Assembly (NCBI RefSeq): GCF_012489685.1
Contig: NC_080043.1
Location: 57,124,289 to 57,188,288, forward strand
Length of the DNA stretch: 64,000 nt
Reading direction: 5' to 3'
Origin: Lotus japonicus
Taxonomy: Eukaryota > Streptophyta > Magnoliopsida > Fabales > Fabaceae
Shown: positions 51,661 to 63,535 of the stretch, piece after piece
Position numbering within the stretch: the stretch's first letter is position 1
Layout: each line of letters starts with the position of its first letter
Notes under the pieces: generated by a model
Database searches by the model: none
Seen by the model: the letters and a program-made list of their open reading frames with translations, nothing else
What the model was told of the DNA's origin: nothing
Translations under genes and position numbers: made by a program

Positions 51661-54519
51661 CTAAGGTTTGTCAGTGCGTCGCAGAAGTTCCATCCTCATG
51701 TGCTTCATCTCAATCAGCATGGATTCATGAGTGTCAAGACGTTGTTCCATGATGTCGAGTCTGGATGAGCTTGTCTGAGTAGAACTGGAAGAAACATTCT
51801 GAGCAGCTTGAGGATCTGGAATGGAAGCAGAAGCAGCAGGAGTAAACACAACTGGTGCAAGTGCTTGGCATCTAAGAGCTTCAGCCTCAGCTTCAAGTCG
51901 CTCTGCCTCAAGTCTGGCTTGTACAGCTTGAGCTGCTGCTTGACGTGCAGCTTCTTCTGCTTGTTCTTTCTTTCTCTTGGCTTCTTCAATAGCTTCAAGA
52001 AGCTTATTTCTCTGTTCTTGTTCATGGAGAGCCACCCTTCTAGCAAACCTTTGCTTGGCAGCCTCAATCCTCTGACTGCCCTCTGCATGCAGGAGCTGCA
52101 TCATAATTGGAACTTGAGCCACTAGCCAAGTGCTCAGATTGTTCCACTCATCAGCCACACTTTCAGCGTTCTCACTGAGGTCAGTCTGACCGTGCACATT
52201 GCGGAGCCTCAAGGAGGCTTCATGATAGAAAATATTGATGCACTCAGAGAGAGATGTGGGTTGAAGGTGAGTATAGGGAATTATGGAGAGGTTGGTTTCA
52301 GGAGAGGCTGGGTGATTGCTGCTATGAGCTTCAGAGACACCTTGTGGAGAACCAATGTTAATCATGGAAGCATTGGGTTCAGAGGTTCCAAGGTGGGGGT
52401 CTGAAGTTTCAACCAGAGGATGAGGTGATCTAACCGAGGATTGGTTAGACACTGAATGTTCGGGTTCAGGTTCTGGTTGAATAGGCTCTTGTTGGTCAGG
52501 GACATGGTGAGCTTGTTGAACCAAGGGGTCTGCCTCTTGTAAAGGATTAGCCAAGATAGGTTCATCTGGGTCTACTAGACGTTCAGGTCTAGGGCCAGGA
52601 TATCTCCTAGGGCTTGGACAAGTTAGGTAATATTCTTCCAAGGCAGACACCTTTTCTTTTCTAACCTCCATGAATTTTCTAATGGATTCAGAGTTATTGG
52701 AGGGAGAAGAATCAGCAACATTGATTGGGAAGGATACAGGTGTAAAGGCTGTTGAAGAGTCTGTATCCGTGGTTCTGGCAGCAGGACGTTCTGATGCTCT
52801 GGGAGCAGAGTGATCAGACGTTCTGGGTTGTGGTTCTGTTTGGTTTGGCTCGGGTTGGTCATGGATGATTGGTTCAGAAAGTAATGGGTCGTACGGAATG
52901 GTGAGGGGAGAGGTTGGTTCTTCTGACCTAGAGGGTTGATTCTGAAGCAAATTCCAGAGAGGTGCTTCAGTAGGAGAAGGTTGAAAGAAGGAAGATCTTG
53001 GGGAATGTGGTGGAGTGGTGGTTTGTGCGGCTGGCTGGGATTCAGGAATAGGAGTGAGGGGATTGGAGGAGTGTTTGAGCATAGCAGAAATAGGGAGTGC
53101 ATCAAATAAATTCAAATCAGCATCAGAAGCAAGTGCAGGCTTACTTGAATGTGCTGATGATCTAGTCACTCTGGCAGGAGGTTCAGTCCTTCTGACCACT
53201 TCAGCAGCTGGTTCCACCCGAGTAGGCTTCACCACGATTCTGACTTTCTTCTTCTTCTTCTTGGGAGGACCATCTTTATGATCACTATCATCACCATCAT
53301 CAGGCTTTCTCTTCGCCTTCTTGACTGGAGGGACATCAGATTCCTCAGAAGATTCGTCCAGAACCATCTTCCTCTGAGCTTTCCTCTTGGGAGGAGAAGG
53401 AAACTCTGGAGCTGGTGGTAGTCTGCTGACGAAATCATCAAGGTCAATTTCGAAACCTTGAGCCCTGAGGTCTTCAACATAGCATCTGATGGCGTCAGGA
53501 TTGTCCGCTTGTGTCCACAGAGGGTAGTCATTCAGAGGCATTCTTCTTCCTCTGATTTCAGAAGATGTGTCTTCATGAGCAGGAGCAATCTTCTTCTGGA
53601 CCAAACCCATCTTCTTCAGGGAGTTTGCAGTGAAGACATCACTGACAATTGTGCTCAGATCCTCTACACATCCAGCATTGATCAAATCTTGCACCAAGTT
53701 GCTTTCAATGAGAAAGTCTGAGAGCAGCCTCCCAAAAGGGATATATTTGATTGCAGACTTGATGGAGGCGGTGGTGCGAGACTTCCGGATGCATTCCTTC
53801 AAGTAGGAGAACAGGAAGTAGGGAAGGCAGATCTTCTTCTGATCTTGGATGAAGAACAACATCACCTTCTGGTTGAAGTTGATGTAGTCTGGAGAACTGC
53901 CCTTCGGTCTCTGGTTTATGCAGTTGAGCAGGATCTTGTGCCAGATCCTGAGTTTGGGGTGAAGGTCCATCACCTTGTAACTCGTCTTGCCCGGTTTGAA
54001 GGTGGTGTACAGGGCCTGGTTGACTTTGTCTTTGGTGCTGGGTTTCAGCTTCGATTCCGTGAGTTGGAAACGAAACCCATAAGCAGTGTCTGCACCTAGC
54101 AGATTCACGAATGACTTCTCCGTGATGATGATCTTTCTGCCAAGAATGTGAGAGACCACCTGAGTATCATCGCAGTCTGCGTGCTTCCAGAATTCCTTTA
54201 CCAGTTTCTCATACACCGGTCCTCGAAGTCGATTGAAGTAATTTCCCCAACCTTGAGCTTGGAATTCAGGACGAAGATCATACCCATTTGTAGCCAGATT
54301 GTCGAGGTCAAATCTCCATTCTGCCAGGACTTGAAGTTCCTCAGGAGCAAATACGCAGTGAACGGCACAGCCCCGTTCTGCAAATGGAACAATCTGCTCT
54401 TGAGCTTGAACTTGTTCTTGTGCCGGGTTCTCAGAGCCCCTTTGACCCGTTGCTAGACCAACTACCATGTGAGGGAACTGAGGTGCATCTGCAGTAGATC
54501 TTCTGGTTTGTCTCACCAT
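51661..54519 (-). CDS. Sirevirus env-like ORF, 952 aa
   Basis: I start at MVRQTRRSTADAPQF (54519); the frame is open further upstream but that part is low-complexity. Residues ~60-330 match the domain of Sirevirus downstream ORFs (EWRFDLDNLATNGYDLRPEF, YEKLVKEFWKHA, IIITEKSFVNLLG). Then come basic clusters (PPKRKAQRK, PVKKAKRKPD, PPKKKKKKVRIV) resembling nuclear localisation signals, a long Pro/Ser/Glu linker, and a C-terminal coiled coil (LHEQEQRNKLLEAIEEAKRK). I see no transmembrane segment or signal peptide, so the envelope label is historical. The whole frame is open. Function is unknown. Confidence 0.8.
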   Translation of the reverse strand: MVRQTRRSTADAPQFPHMVVGLATGQRGSENPAQEQVQAQEQIVPFAERGCAVHCVFAPEELQVLAEWRFDLDNLATNGYDLRPEFQAQGWGNYFNRLRGPVYEKLVKEFWKHADCDDTQVVSHILGRKIIITEKSFVNLLGADTAYGFRFQLTESKLKPSTKDKVNQALYTTFKPGKTSYKVMDLHPKLRIWHKILLNCINQRPKGSSPDYINFNQKVMLFFIQDQKKICLPYFLFSYLKECIRKSRTTASIKSAIKYIPFGRLLSDFLIESNLVQDLINAGCVEDLSTIVSDVFTANSLKKMGLVQKKIAPAHEDTSSEIRGRRMPLNDYPLWTQADNPDAIRCYVEDLRAQGFEIDLDDFVSRLPPAPEFPSPPKRKAQRKMVLDESSEESDVPPVKKAKRKPDDGDDSDHKDGPPKKKKKKVRIVVKPTRVEPAAEVVRRTEPPARVTRSSAHSSKPALASDADLNLFDALPISAMLKHSSNPLTPIPESQPAAQTTTPPHSPRSSFFQPSPTEAPLWNLLQNQPSRSEEPTSPLTIPYDPLLSEPIIHDQPEPNQTEPQPRTSDHSAPRASERPAARTTDTDSSTAFTPVSFPINVADSSPSNNSESIRKFMEVRKEKVSALEEYYLTCPSPRRYPGPRPERLVDPDEPILANPLQEADPLVQQAHHVPDQQEPIQPEPEPEHSVSNQSSVRSPHPLVETSDPHLGTSEPNASMINIGSPQGVSEAHSSNHPASPETNLSIIPYTHLQPTSLSECINIFYHEASLRLRNVHGQTDLSENAESVADEWNNLSTWLVAQVPIMMQLLHAEGSQRIEAAKQRFARRVALHEQEQRNKLLEAIEEAKRKKEQAEEAARQAAAQAVQARLEAERLEAEAEALRCQALAPVVFTPAASASIPDPQAAQNVSSSSTQTSSSRLDIMEQRLDTHESMLIEMKHMRMELLRRTDKP

Positions 54520-54962
54520 TTTGAAGAGGTTGAAGGTTTGAGGTAGAAGATGAAGGTAAAAGATGAAGAGAGATCGAGAGAGAAATCGAGAAAAAGGCGG
54601 TTTTGAAAAGCAGAGAGAGCGAGAGTGAAAACCGGAAGTGAAAGAGAACGTGTGTGTATAGTGGGTTTTATCAAATAACCGTTGTTGATTCAAAAAGCAC
54701 TTTAAGATCAACGGCTGAAAATTAAAGATAGATAGTAACAGTAAAATACACAAATCACACACAGGAGATAAGCATATCTACACGCAATCATAACAGACTG
54801 TCACACGGGCACAAGGAACTATGCATCAGAAATTCTGACACACGTGTTGTTGTCTCAGCTTCATAGTCAGTACCAGTGGGCACACACACTCTGATTGAGT
54901 TACCTTCTGGACTAGACATCTTCTGATCAGGAAGTATCATAGTCAGAGGTTCTGATCCATCT

Positions 54963-57900
54963 TCACTCTGGACAAAAGTCCATGTTTAGATTTTTCAGAA
55001 TAAAATTAAATCTATCCTCTGCTAAGGGCTTTGTAAAGATATCTGCCCATTGATGGTCAGTATCAACAAACTTCAGAAGAAGTACGCCCTTCTGTACATA
55101 ATCTCTAATAAAGTGATACTTTACCTCAATGTGCTTTGCCCTTGAATGTAGGATAGGATTCTTACTCAATGAGATTGCAGCAGTGTTATCACAATAGATT
55201 GGGATATTGCTCTCAAGGATCTGATAATCCTCCAGCTGATGTTTCATCCAGAGCATCTGAGTGCTGCATATTGCTGCTGAGATATATTCTGCTTCTGCAG
55301 TTGATAGTGCAATGGTTGATTGCCTCTTGCTTGCCCATGAGACTAAATTGCTTCCCAGAAATTGACAATTTCCGGAAGTACTTTTTCTCTCTGTTCTATC
55401 TCCAGCATAATCAGCATCACAATAACCTGAAAGCTTATACTTTGATGTTTTCTTATACATCAAGCCAAGGTTAGTGGTGCCTTTCAGATACCTTAGGATC
55501 CTCTTAACAGCAGTTAAGTGGGTTTCCCTTGGATCTGATTGGAAGCGAGCACATAAGTGAACACTAAATAATATGTCTGGCCTAGATGCAGTTAAGTATA
55601 GAAGTGAACCTATCATGCCACGATAGAGCTTCTGACATACTTTACCACTTATATCTTCTTTCTCCAGAATGCATGTTGGATGCATTGGAGTCTTGGCCAC
55701 TGTAGATTCCAGCATATTGAACTTCTTCAGAAGTTCTTTAGTGTACTTGCTCTGATGGATATATGTTCCTTCTGGTGTTTGATCAACTTGTATTCCCAGA
55801 AAGTACTTTAATTCTCCCATCATACTCATCTCAAATTCAGCCTGCATCATCTCAGAAAATTCTTTGCATAGAGATTGATTAGCAGAACCAAATATAATAT
55901 CATCAACATAAATTTGCACAATTAAGATATCATCTTTATAAGTCTTGCAAAAAAGAGTTGTATCTACTTTACCCCTTACAAACTCATTCTCCAGAAGGAA
56001 TGAGCTAAGTCTCTCATACCATGCTCTGGGAGCTTGCTTCAGACCGTAGAGTGATTTCTTCAATTTGAACACATGGTCTGGTTTCTTTTCATCTTCAAAA
56101 CCTGGGGGTTGATGAACATAGACTTCCTCTGAGATATAACCATTTAGGAAGGCACTCTTTACGTCCATCTGATGTAGAACTATGTTGTGATTTACTGAGA
56201 AAGAGATCAACAGTCGGATTGCTTCCAGTCTTGCTACTGGAGCAAATGTTTCAGTGTAGTCTATTCCTTCCTGCTGGCTGTAGCCTTGAGCAACTAGCCT
56301 TGCCTTATTTCTGACTACATCTCCTTTCTCATTCAGCTTGTTTCTGAATACCCATTTCGTTCCAATAACATGGACACTCTCAGGCTTCTTCACTAAGCTC
56401 CAAACATCGTTCTTGGAGAATTGATTCAATTCTTCTTCCATGGCCAGAATCCAATCCTTGTCCTGAAGAGCTTCATCTATGGACTTGGGTTCAATTAAGG
56501 ACACCAATCCTTTCAGACTCAGCAAGGTCTCTTCAGAGGGTCTGAAGGCAGATCTGGTTCTGACTGGTTCGTCTTTGTTGCCTAGAATCAATTCCTTAGG
56601 GTGAGCTGCAGTGATTCTGCTCTTCTTCAGAGTTTGTGAGTTAGAGGGACCAGCTTCTTCCTCTGGTTCATCTTCCTCTGGCTCAACTTCCTCTGGAGCT
56701 TTGCCTTTGTCAGAAACATTAATGCTTAAATCTGCAAACTTTTCAACTAGCTTTGACTGGTCAGAGTCAAGCTTATCATCAAATCTAACATGAATAGATT
56801 CTTCAATAGTCTTAGCATCAGTATTATAAAATCTAAAACCTTTAGATCTATCAGAATAACCAAGTAATAGACACTTAGAAGACATAGCATCAAATTTATG
56901 CAATCTATCCTTAGTATTGAGAACATAACAAACACAGCCAAAAGGATGAAAATAAGAAATGTTGGGTTTTATGTTCTTCCACAATTCATAAGGAGTCTTA
57001 TTCAGAATTGGTCTCACAGAGATTCTGTTCTGAATGTAACATGCTGTATTTACTGCCTCTGCCCAAAAATGCTTAGCCATGCCAGTTTCTTGGAGCATGG
57101 TTCTAGCCATCTCCTGAAGAGTTCTGTTCTTCCTCTCAACAACACCATTTTGTTGAGGAGTTCTGGGACAAGAGAAATCATGTGCAATTCCATAGGAATC
57201 AAACAGACTCTCAAACTTGTCATTCTCAAACTCTCCACCATGGTCACTTCTGACACGCACAATCCTACAAGCCTTCTCGTTTTGCACTTGAGCAATGAAG
57301 GTAGAGAACACAGCATGAGACTCATCCTTGCGGGTTAGAAACTTTACCCATGTCCAGCGGCTATAGTCATCAACGATAACCATCCCATATCTCTTGCCAC
57401 CTATAGACTCAGTTTTCACTGGTCCAAAAAGGTCGATATGCAGAAGTTCCAACGGCCTTGAGGTTGAGACAACATTCTTTGCCTTGAAAGGGACTTTTGT
57501 GAATTTGCCTTTCTGACATGCTTCACAAAGAGCGTCTGAAGCGAACTTCAGGTTGGGTAAGCCCCTGACAAGGTTTAGCTTGCTCAGCTGAGAAATCTTT
57601 CTCATACTGGCATGCCCTAACCGTCTATGCCATACCCACTGCTCTTCATTAACAGACAGAAGGCACTTCACATTCTGAGCCTCCAACTCAGATAATCTGA
57701 TCTTATAGATGTTGTTCTTCCTCTTGCTGTTAAATAGAACAGAGCCATCGATCTGACTTACAGCCCGGCAGGACTTTTGATTGAATATAACATCATAACC
57801 CTTGTCAGCTAATTGACTTATAGACAATAAGTTATGTGTTAAGCCGTCTACCAATAAAACATTATCAATGCATGGGCTACTATCTACACAAATAGTACCA

Positions 57901-58067
57901 GTACCAACAATTTTACCCTTTTCATTTCCTCCGAAGCCAACTTCGCCTCCAGGCTTAAGTTTCAGCTCTCGGAACATACGCTTTTCTCCCGTCATGTGAC
58001 GCGAGCATCCACTGTCCAGATACCATGATTGGTGTTTCAGTGGAGCTATCAAGGATATCTGCAACAC
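54963..58067 (-). CDS. Sirevirus Pol: protease, integrase, RT, RNase H
   Basis: 1034 codons without a stop. Protease [13 protein letters not shown] (near residue 16), GAG-pre-integrase [19 protein letters not shown], integrase core ([28 protein letters not shown]), reverse transcriptase ([31 protein letters not shown], catalytic YVDDIIFG near 722) and RNase H ([41 protein letters not shown]). The copia domain order is kept and all catalytic motifs look intact. The first codons overlap the end of the gag frame in another phase, so a frameshift, real or from sequencing, lies between gag and pol. Confidence 0.9.
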   Translation of the reverse strand: MLQISLIAPLKHQSWYLDSGCSRHMTGEKRMFRELKLKPGGEVGFGGNEKGKIVGTGTICVDSSPCIDNVLLVDGLTHNLLSISQLADKGYDVIFNQKSCRAVSQIDGSVLFNSKRKNNIYKIRLSELEAQNVKCLLSVNEEQWVWHRRLGHASMRKISQLSKLNLVRGLPNLKFASDALCEACQKGKFTKVPFKAKNVVSTSRPLELLHIDLFGPVKTESIGGKRYGMVIVDDYSRWTWVKFLTRKDESHAVFSTFIAQVQNEKACRIVRVRSDHGGEFENDKFESLFDSYGIAHDFSCPRTPQQNGVVERKNRTLQEMARTMLQETGMAKHFWAEAVNTACYIQNRISVRPILNKTPYELWKNIKPNISYFHPFGCVCYVLNTKDRLHKFDAMSSKCLLLGYSDRSKGFRFYNTDAKTIEESIHVRFDDKLDSDQSKLVEKFADLSINVSDKGKAPEEVEPEEDEPEEEAGPSNSQTLKKSRITAAHPKELILGNKDEPVRTRSAFRPSEETLLSLKGLVSLIEPKSIDEALQDKDWILAMEEELNQFSKNDVWSLVKKPESVHVIGTKWVFRNKLNEKGDVVRNKARLVAQGYSQQEGIDYTETFAPVARLEAIRLLISFSVNHNIVLHQMDVKSAFLNGYISEEVYVHQPPGFEDEKKPDHVFKLKKSLYGLKQAPRAWYERLSSFLLENEFVRGKVDTTLFCKTYKDDILIVQIYVDDIIFGSANQSLCKEFSEMMQAEFEMSMMGELKYFLGIQVDQTPEGTYIHQSKYTKELLKKFNMLESTVAKTPMHPTCILEKEDISGKVCQKLYRGMIGSLLYLTASRPDILFSVHLCARFQSDPRETHLTAVKRILRYLKGTTNLGLMYKKTSKYKLSGYCDADYAGDRTERKSTSGNCQFLGSNLVSWASKRQSTIALSTAEAEYISAAICSTQMLWMKHQLEDYQILESNIPIYCDNTAAISLSKNPILHSRAKHIEVKYHFIRDYVQKGVLLLKFVDTDHQWADIFTKPLAEDRFNFILKNLNMDFCPE

Positions 58068-59532
58068 AGATAATCTTGTCCTTAGGTACCCACTTTCTGG
58101 GTCCTTTTTTGTTAGTTACCCCAGAGGTTCTGATCACCTTGGGTGTCTCAACATAATATTTTAAAGGAATATTTGCATGATATTTAGTCATAGAGAAAGA
58201 TCCCTTTTTAAGAGGATGTTTAGCAACTTTAGCAGGTACAGGATCAGGCAATATGGTACCAGAGGGAACAAAGCATTCATACAAGGATTTAGCTTTAGAC
58301 ACAGAAGGCTCATTTCTAATTGGTTTAGAATAGCCAATGCCATGCATTCCATTTCTGCTTACGCCATAGATCATTGAAGCCATTAAGCTTCTATCCACGC
58401 TTTTAGCTAGGAATCTTTGAAAAGACTTTTCATACTTAGATTCATTTCTACAATCAGAGGCATCACAGGCAACAATTTCTTCTAACTTAGCAATCTGGTT
58501 CTTAAGCACAGAGTTAGAATTTACCAAAGCATGATTTTCATTTTTCAAATCAGAAATAATTTTCTCATGTTCAGAAGGAGTCTTGGAGACAGCAGATAAG
58601 TTCTTTTTCAACTTTTTATGCTTAGACAATAAGGAGTTATACTTATCCATGATATCAGACAAAGCATGTTTCAGTTCAGAGGTAGAGAAAGAAGCAAATA
58701 CCTCATTTTCATCGTCTGAGTTAGGATCTCCTTCTGATTCTGAGTCAGAGTCAACAGCTTCCTTTGACTCTGCTCCTTTGTCTATGACAATGGCCATGAG
58801 TCCTTGGACTTCACCATCAGAGTCAACATCCTCTGACTCTGATTCATCGAATGTCACCATCAGACTCTTCTTGGTCTTGAAGTGCTTCTTTGGCTTCTTG
58901 TCTTTCTTCAACTTTGGACAATCACTTTTGTAGTGCCCAGATTCTTTCCACTCAAAACATGTGACTTCCTTGATTGAAGACTTCTTCTGGCCTGAGGACT
59001 CATACTTTCCTTTTGCCTTTCCAGAGCCTTTGAACTTGCTCTGCCTGTGCTTCCAGATGCGGTTGAGTCTCTTGGAGATCAGAGTCAGCTCATCTTCATC
59101 AGAATCTTCTGATGCTTCTTCAGATTCTTCTTCTTCAGCTTGAAGAGCCTTTGACTTCTCAACCTTAGCCTTTTCAGATTTGGATTTCAAGGCTATGGAC
59201 TTTTTCCTCAGATCTTGCATCTCTGAGCGCTTCAGCTCATGGCATTTCAAAATGCTGATGAGTTCTTCTAAACTCATATTCTCAACGTCTCTCGTGAGCT
59301 CTATTGAAGTCACCAAGGGCATCCAACTTTCAGGAAGACACCTGATGACCCTTATGACATGATCTTTTGTTGTGTAGCTCTTGTTGAGAGGTCGTATGCC
59401 AGCTACAAGCAATTGAAATCTGGAGAACATTTCTTCAATGGACTCATTTGGCTCCATGATGAAGGATTCATACTTTTGGATCAAAGACAATGCCTTTGAT
59501 TCTTTGACTTTCTTGTTTCCTTCATGAGACAT
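57955..59532 (-). pseudogene. Sirevirus gag, main part
   Basis: Continues the Gag core (MSHEGNKKVKESKALSLIQK, MFSRFQLLVAGIRPLNKSYT), then an acidic region, a zinc knuckle reading CFEWKESGHYKSDC in which the second Cys is Trp, and a long coiled-coil/serine-rich tail ending near [18 protein letters not shown]. The knuckle normally packages element RNA and should be impaired. It joins the N-terminal piece (59864-59535) after one base is missing in a T run near 59548. Confidence 0.8.
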
Positions 59533-59534
59533 CT

Positions 59535-59864
59535 TCAGAGATTCAAAATGCCTTTAGCAAACTCACGATCTGTAATCTTCTGGTACTCTTCATAGGAAAT
59601 AGCACTTAGAAGAATTGCTCTTGCTTTGTGATGTTGTGAGTACAGCTTCTTTTGATCTGCAGTCATCTCTGACCTTGGGATCTTCTTGCCATCTGCATCA
59701 ACTGGACGCTCGTAGCCATCCACAATAATATCCCAGAGATCTGCATCGAAACCCAGAAAGAAACTTTCCAGTCTATCTTTCCAATATTCGAACCTTTGAC
59801 CGTCGAACATAGGAGGCTTTGCATTGTAACCATCTCTTTGAGTTTCACTGGTGGTGGCAGCCAT
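59535..59864 (-). pseudogene. Sirevirus gag N-terminal fragment
   Basis: Starts MAATTSETQRDGYNAKPPMF and has the copia Gag motif RFEYWKDRLESFFLG. The frame ends at AKGILNL by a probable one-base loss in a T homopolymer; the next frame resumes at once with MSHEGNKK. A sequencing error is a real alternative. Confidence 0.8.
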
Positions 59865-59922
59865 TGTTTTTCACACCGGCCCGGATCACTGAACACTGTT
59901 AGGTGTGGTAATCAGAACTTGC

Positions 59923-59934
59923 GCTCTGATACCA
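59923..59934 (-). other. Sirevirus primer binding site (initiator tRNA-Met)
   Basis: TGGTATCAGAGC on the minus strand, two bases from the LTR edge at 59937. Confidence 0.9.
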
Positions 59935-59950
59935 ATTGAAGGTATGAAAA

Positions 59951-60050
59951 NNNNNNNNNNNNNNNNNNNNNNNNNNNNNNNNNNNNNNNNNNNNNNNNNN
60001 NNNNNNNNNNNNNNNNNNNNNNNNNNNNNNNNNNNNNNNNNNNNNNNNNN
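59951..60050. other. Assembly gap (100 N)
   Basis: Falls 14 bases into the Sirevirus 5' LTR. Since the 3' LTR is 1213 bp, at least about 1.2 kb is probably missing here, plus any remainder of the truncated Tekay and Athila elements. Confidence 0.99.
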
Positions 60051-60075
60051 GATCTTTGATTGAGGTTTTTGTGTC

Positions 60076-62564
60076 ATGGCGTCGTTGGCTTCAAACTTGA
60101 ATTCTGTTGCCAGCCTTTTGTAATGGAAGAGAATCATGGAGGATCAAGGTCCGTGTTGTTAGGATGTGGGAGATGTGCCCAATTTCTGAGCCAGGGAAGC
60201 CCTTTGCTGTCCAGATGGTGTTAATTGATGCTGAGGTATGGTCTTATTCGGTTCATGTCTTAATCTGTATGAATTGCATCTATGTCAAAGCTGTATATTG
60301 CTTAATCTTTAGTGTTTAATTGTGTTTTCAGTAGTATTTTGTTGTTTATAATGCCAATTAGCTGATGGTGTATACTATGATGTGTGGCTATCACTATTTT
60401 TGGTTTTGATTTTATACTGTTATGTATTAAAGAATGAGTTTTTCAGTTATTGGCAACTGTAGATGACTGTTTCTTATTTACAGGGCCAGAGAATTGAGGC
60501 CACTATCAGGAAATCGCTCATAAAGAAGTTGTTTGGTGAGATTGTTGAAGGAAACATATACAGGATAACCTATTTTGCTGTGGTTCCTAATCTTGGAGTT
60601 TACAAGGCTGCTCGACATGAATTCAAGATCATCTTTAATAGCAGGACAAAGATAGTGCCTGAAGAATCCAATCTCATTCCTTTGTATGGATTTGCCTTTA
60701 TGAACTCAGCTGAAATTTCTGACACCATGGGTGAATCTGAACATCTCATTGGTGGGTAATTTCATAGTTTCTATCTTATTGTTTGAGTAAGTTAGCTGCC
60801 CATTTTCAGGCCTTAATTTTAATTTGCTGCATATTTGTTAAAACAGATGTGATAGGATTGGTTACTGCAGTTTCCCGTGAGAAACAATATACCAAAGGTG
60901 CAAATATTACAAGGATGATTGAGCTCCAGCTGACTGATCATAGGTATGGTGTACTCATGCTTGCACCAATGATTCCCCACACAGTCTTTTATCCAAATAC
61001 TTTTTAATACTTGGTTGTGTTGATTTAATTAGGGGAAGTGTCCAATGTACCTTTTTTGGAAGCTATGTTGATGTTATTACTCATCATGTTCGAGAGAATG
61101 GACAAGCTATGCCGGTGGTTGTTATCCAGTTTGCTAAGATCAAGACTTTCAAAGGTTATTTGTGTGAGATATTTACATTCTATGCTACTTGACATCATTT
61201 GCACTAAAACTGTTTGAATTCTAATAAAAAATTTTGTTTGTAGGAAATGTTGTGATTCAGAATGTTATGCATGCTACAAGGATTATGTGGAATCATGAAA
61301 TTCCAGAGGTTGTTGATTTCCGCAACAGGTGTGTGCACTATTAAATCCTTTTCATTTTCTGTACTCACTCTTGAATTTGATTCTTTGATTTATAATATTT
61401 ATATTTTTTGGCACATATAAGCATTGCTCTCCATGGGATTGATCCTGATCTTCCCCTCACTGAGATTGAGGATGATGTGCGCGTCTTAACAATTGAAGAA
61501 GAATTTCTTACATTGTTCCCTAGGAAAAAAATCCAAGAAGTGCATGAAACTGCTGAGGTATGTTTCCTGAATGCATTATAAACTCGACCAGAAAAAAGTG
61601 ATCTGACCTGTTGTGAAATATTAGGCTGGGGTGTTTGTGGTGTATGCTAAGATTGCTGGACTGGTTGATGGTGAGAAATGGTGGTATTCAGCATGTCGCT
61701 GCCACCGTTCTGTGTCTGTTGAAGATGGCACATACTATTGCCCTGGATGTGACAGCATGTGCTTGAAGTTACTCCACGGTTAGTTTAGCTATTTTTGTAT
61801 AGTCATGTGATTAGTTAGTTGTTACTATTTACCACTTACTAATGCAGTGAATTTGATTCAGTTTTAGGGTCAAGGTAGAGGTGTCTGATGGAGAAGAGGA
61901 TGCAAGTTTTGTCATGTTTGACACTGACTGCCAGAATGTGCTCATGAAAACATGCAAGGAGTTAGTTATTGGTTCAAAGGTATTGATTCTATTCCAATTT
62001 GCAAGTATTTGATGGTTGAAGTTATTTTATAATACTATTTATTTACTCCAGGTAAAAAGTAATTCTGAGTTGCCTCAAGTCCTGAAGACACTGATTGGGG
62101 AAAGAGTTCCTCTTCAAAATTGAGAAATCAGCTGATCATGGTGCTAAGTATGATGATTCCTACAAGGTTAAGAAAGTATGTGCTGATAGAATGTGATTGA
62201 TCTGTTCAAGGATGCTGACAAAGTTAACACTCCCCAAAGGGTACGATTCCAGATGATAAACTGTCCTTGGGCTGTCTATTTGAGTGCTTAACTTATTCTT
62301 TTTATATGTATATGTACAGTCAATCAAGGTGTCCAAGTTCCCCAATTTGGAAGATGGAGAAAGTAGCAACACTTCTCCTGGTATGGGTGGAATCTATTCT
62401 GGAAACAATCTGAGATTGATGCTGCTGTGAAGTCACTTGAGGACATATCTCCTTTAGGGAGTTTTGCTTCTCCATCCTTGGTTGAAGCCGATGATGGTGG
62501 TGCTTCCTGCCCCAAACCTGCCAAGAAACTAAAGATGAAGTGTGTGAAAATAGAGAAGGAGTAG
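60076..62564 (+). pseudogene. RPA1-like (replication protein A large subunit-like) gene, frameshifted
   Basis: Exons about 60076-60235, 60484-60751, 60847-60943, 61033-61154, 61244-61328, 61422-61557, 61625-61778, 61848-61979, 62052-62240, 62321-62564. The middle exons join in frame into tandem OB folds: WRIKVRVVRMWEMCPISEPG with GQRIEATIRKSL (DBD-A-like), VIGLVTAVSREKQYT with VQCTFFGSYVD (DBD-B-like), and a DBD-C-like zinc region (CRCH...YYCPGC, where CxC replaces CxxC). The C-terminus PAKKLKMKCVKIEKE is basic. Such proteins bind single-stranded DNA; plant copies are much amplified, partly by Helitrons. One-base shifts near 60110, 61870, 62098, 62190 and 62410 break it. Either it is a recent pseudogene or the indels are sequencing errors. 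Confidence 0.75.
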
Positions 62565-63437
62565 TCATGAATGGTAGAACTTTGCCTCGACTTGCTGGGG
62601 TTTAAATAATGCAGTTGGTTGTTTCAATGATGTTACATTCTTACCAATGTATCACATTGTTCGTTTGTTTGTTTCTTTCCTTTTATGTTAGTGAACTGCA
62701 TTGTGGTGAAGGTCTTTAGGTACTACTGTAATTTGTGTAGTGTATTTTGTGTAGTGTATGTTTACTAAAAACTGAGATGTGTTTACTTAGTTATGTCTAG
62801 GAGTGTGTGCTAACTAGCTCCATTATATGTATTAGTGTCTACTAAGCTATCTCCAGTAGGTAGAATGTGTACTCCATGTGCCTTAGAATGAAACTATTGC
62901 TGCATGTATTCAATGGGTTTAATGGATGTAAGCATTGTGTTATAAAAGATGATGTTGTTCAGTTTTTTCCTGCCTTTGCCTTTTCTATTATCTTATTTAA
63001 GCATGTAGTATACAACTTATGAGGAATATATGTACATCATGGATCAAAGATATCAATCTTCAATTATAATCGTCATAGATTATAAGATTCACTAAGAATG
63101 TAACTTTGCCAATGTGAGTAAATGTATGGGACATAGAAAGGGAAGAAATGCAAGATTCATCATCATGTCATTTTATTCATCATATAGACTAAATAATACA
63201 TATGTGTACTAATTCAATATTTGTTAATCCACATACTGGATTAAGACATGCATGATGGCTCATCACTAATCCAAAGAGACTAGGTGTTAACAAAGTGAGC
63301 TAAGCTGATATCCATTAGCAGGACACAAAATTAATCTGAGCCCCAAAACTGAGACAAACAAAGCACACAAATTTTCTAAACTAATAATAAATCACATGTA
63401 TTCTATAATACTTACACAATTAGCAAATAATACCACC
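62565..63437. other. 3' flank and AT-rich spacer
   Basis: Possible 3'UTR of the RPA1-like gene, then AT-rich sequence with no gene or transposon end recognised. Confidence 0.5.
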
Positions 63438-63535
63438 ATTGGATATCTTAATCTAATTGAAAACATGGCAATTCAAAATGCAATGGCACTCTATTGGATA
63501 TCTTAATCTAATTGAAAACATGGCAATTCAAAATG
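63438..63535. repeat. Two-copy direct repeat, 43 bp at 55-bp period
   Basis: ATTGGATATCTTAATCTAAT and the following bases at 63438-63480 recur exactly at 63493-63535. It is a recent local duplication; unequal exchange or slippage would explain it. Confidence 0.85.

Larger units (their letters stand above)
49049..59950 (-). mobile_element. Sirevirus (SIRE/Maximus-type) Ty1/copia element
   Basis: On the minus strand: 5' LTR edge at 59937 (rest in the gap), PBS 59923-59934, gag, pol, env-like ORF, antisense ORF B, PPT 50262-50275, 3' LTR 49049-50261. A downstream env-like ORF and the TGAAGG/CTTACA LTR ends are Sirevirus traits. Gag has a one-base frameshift and lacks one zinc-knuckle Cys; pol and env-like frames are open. 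It sits inside a truncated Tekay LTR. Confidence 0.9.
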
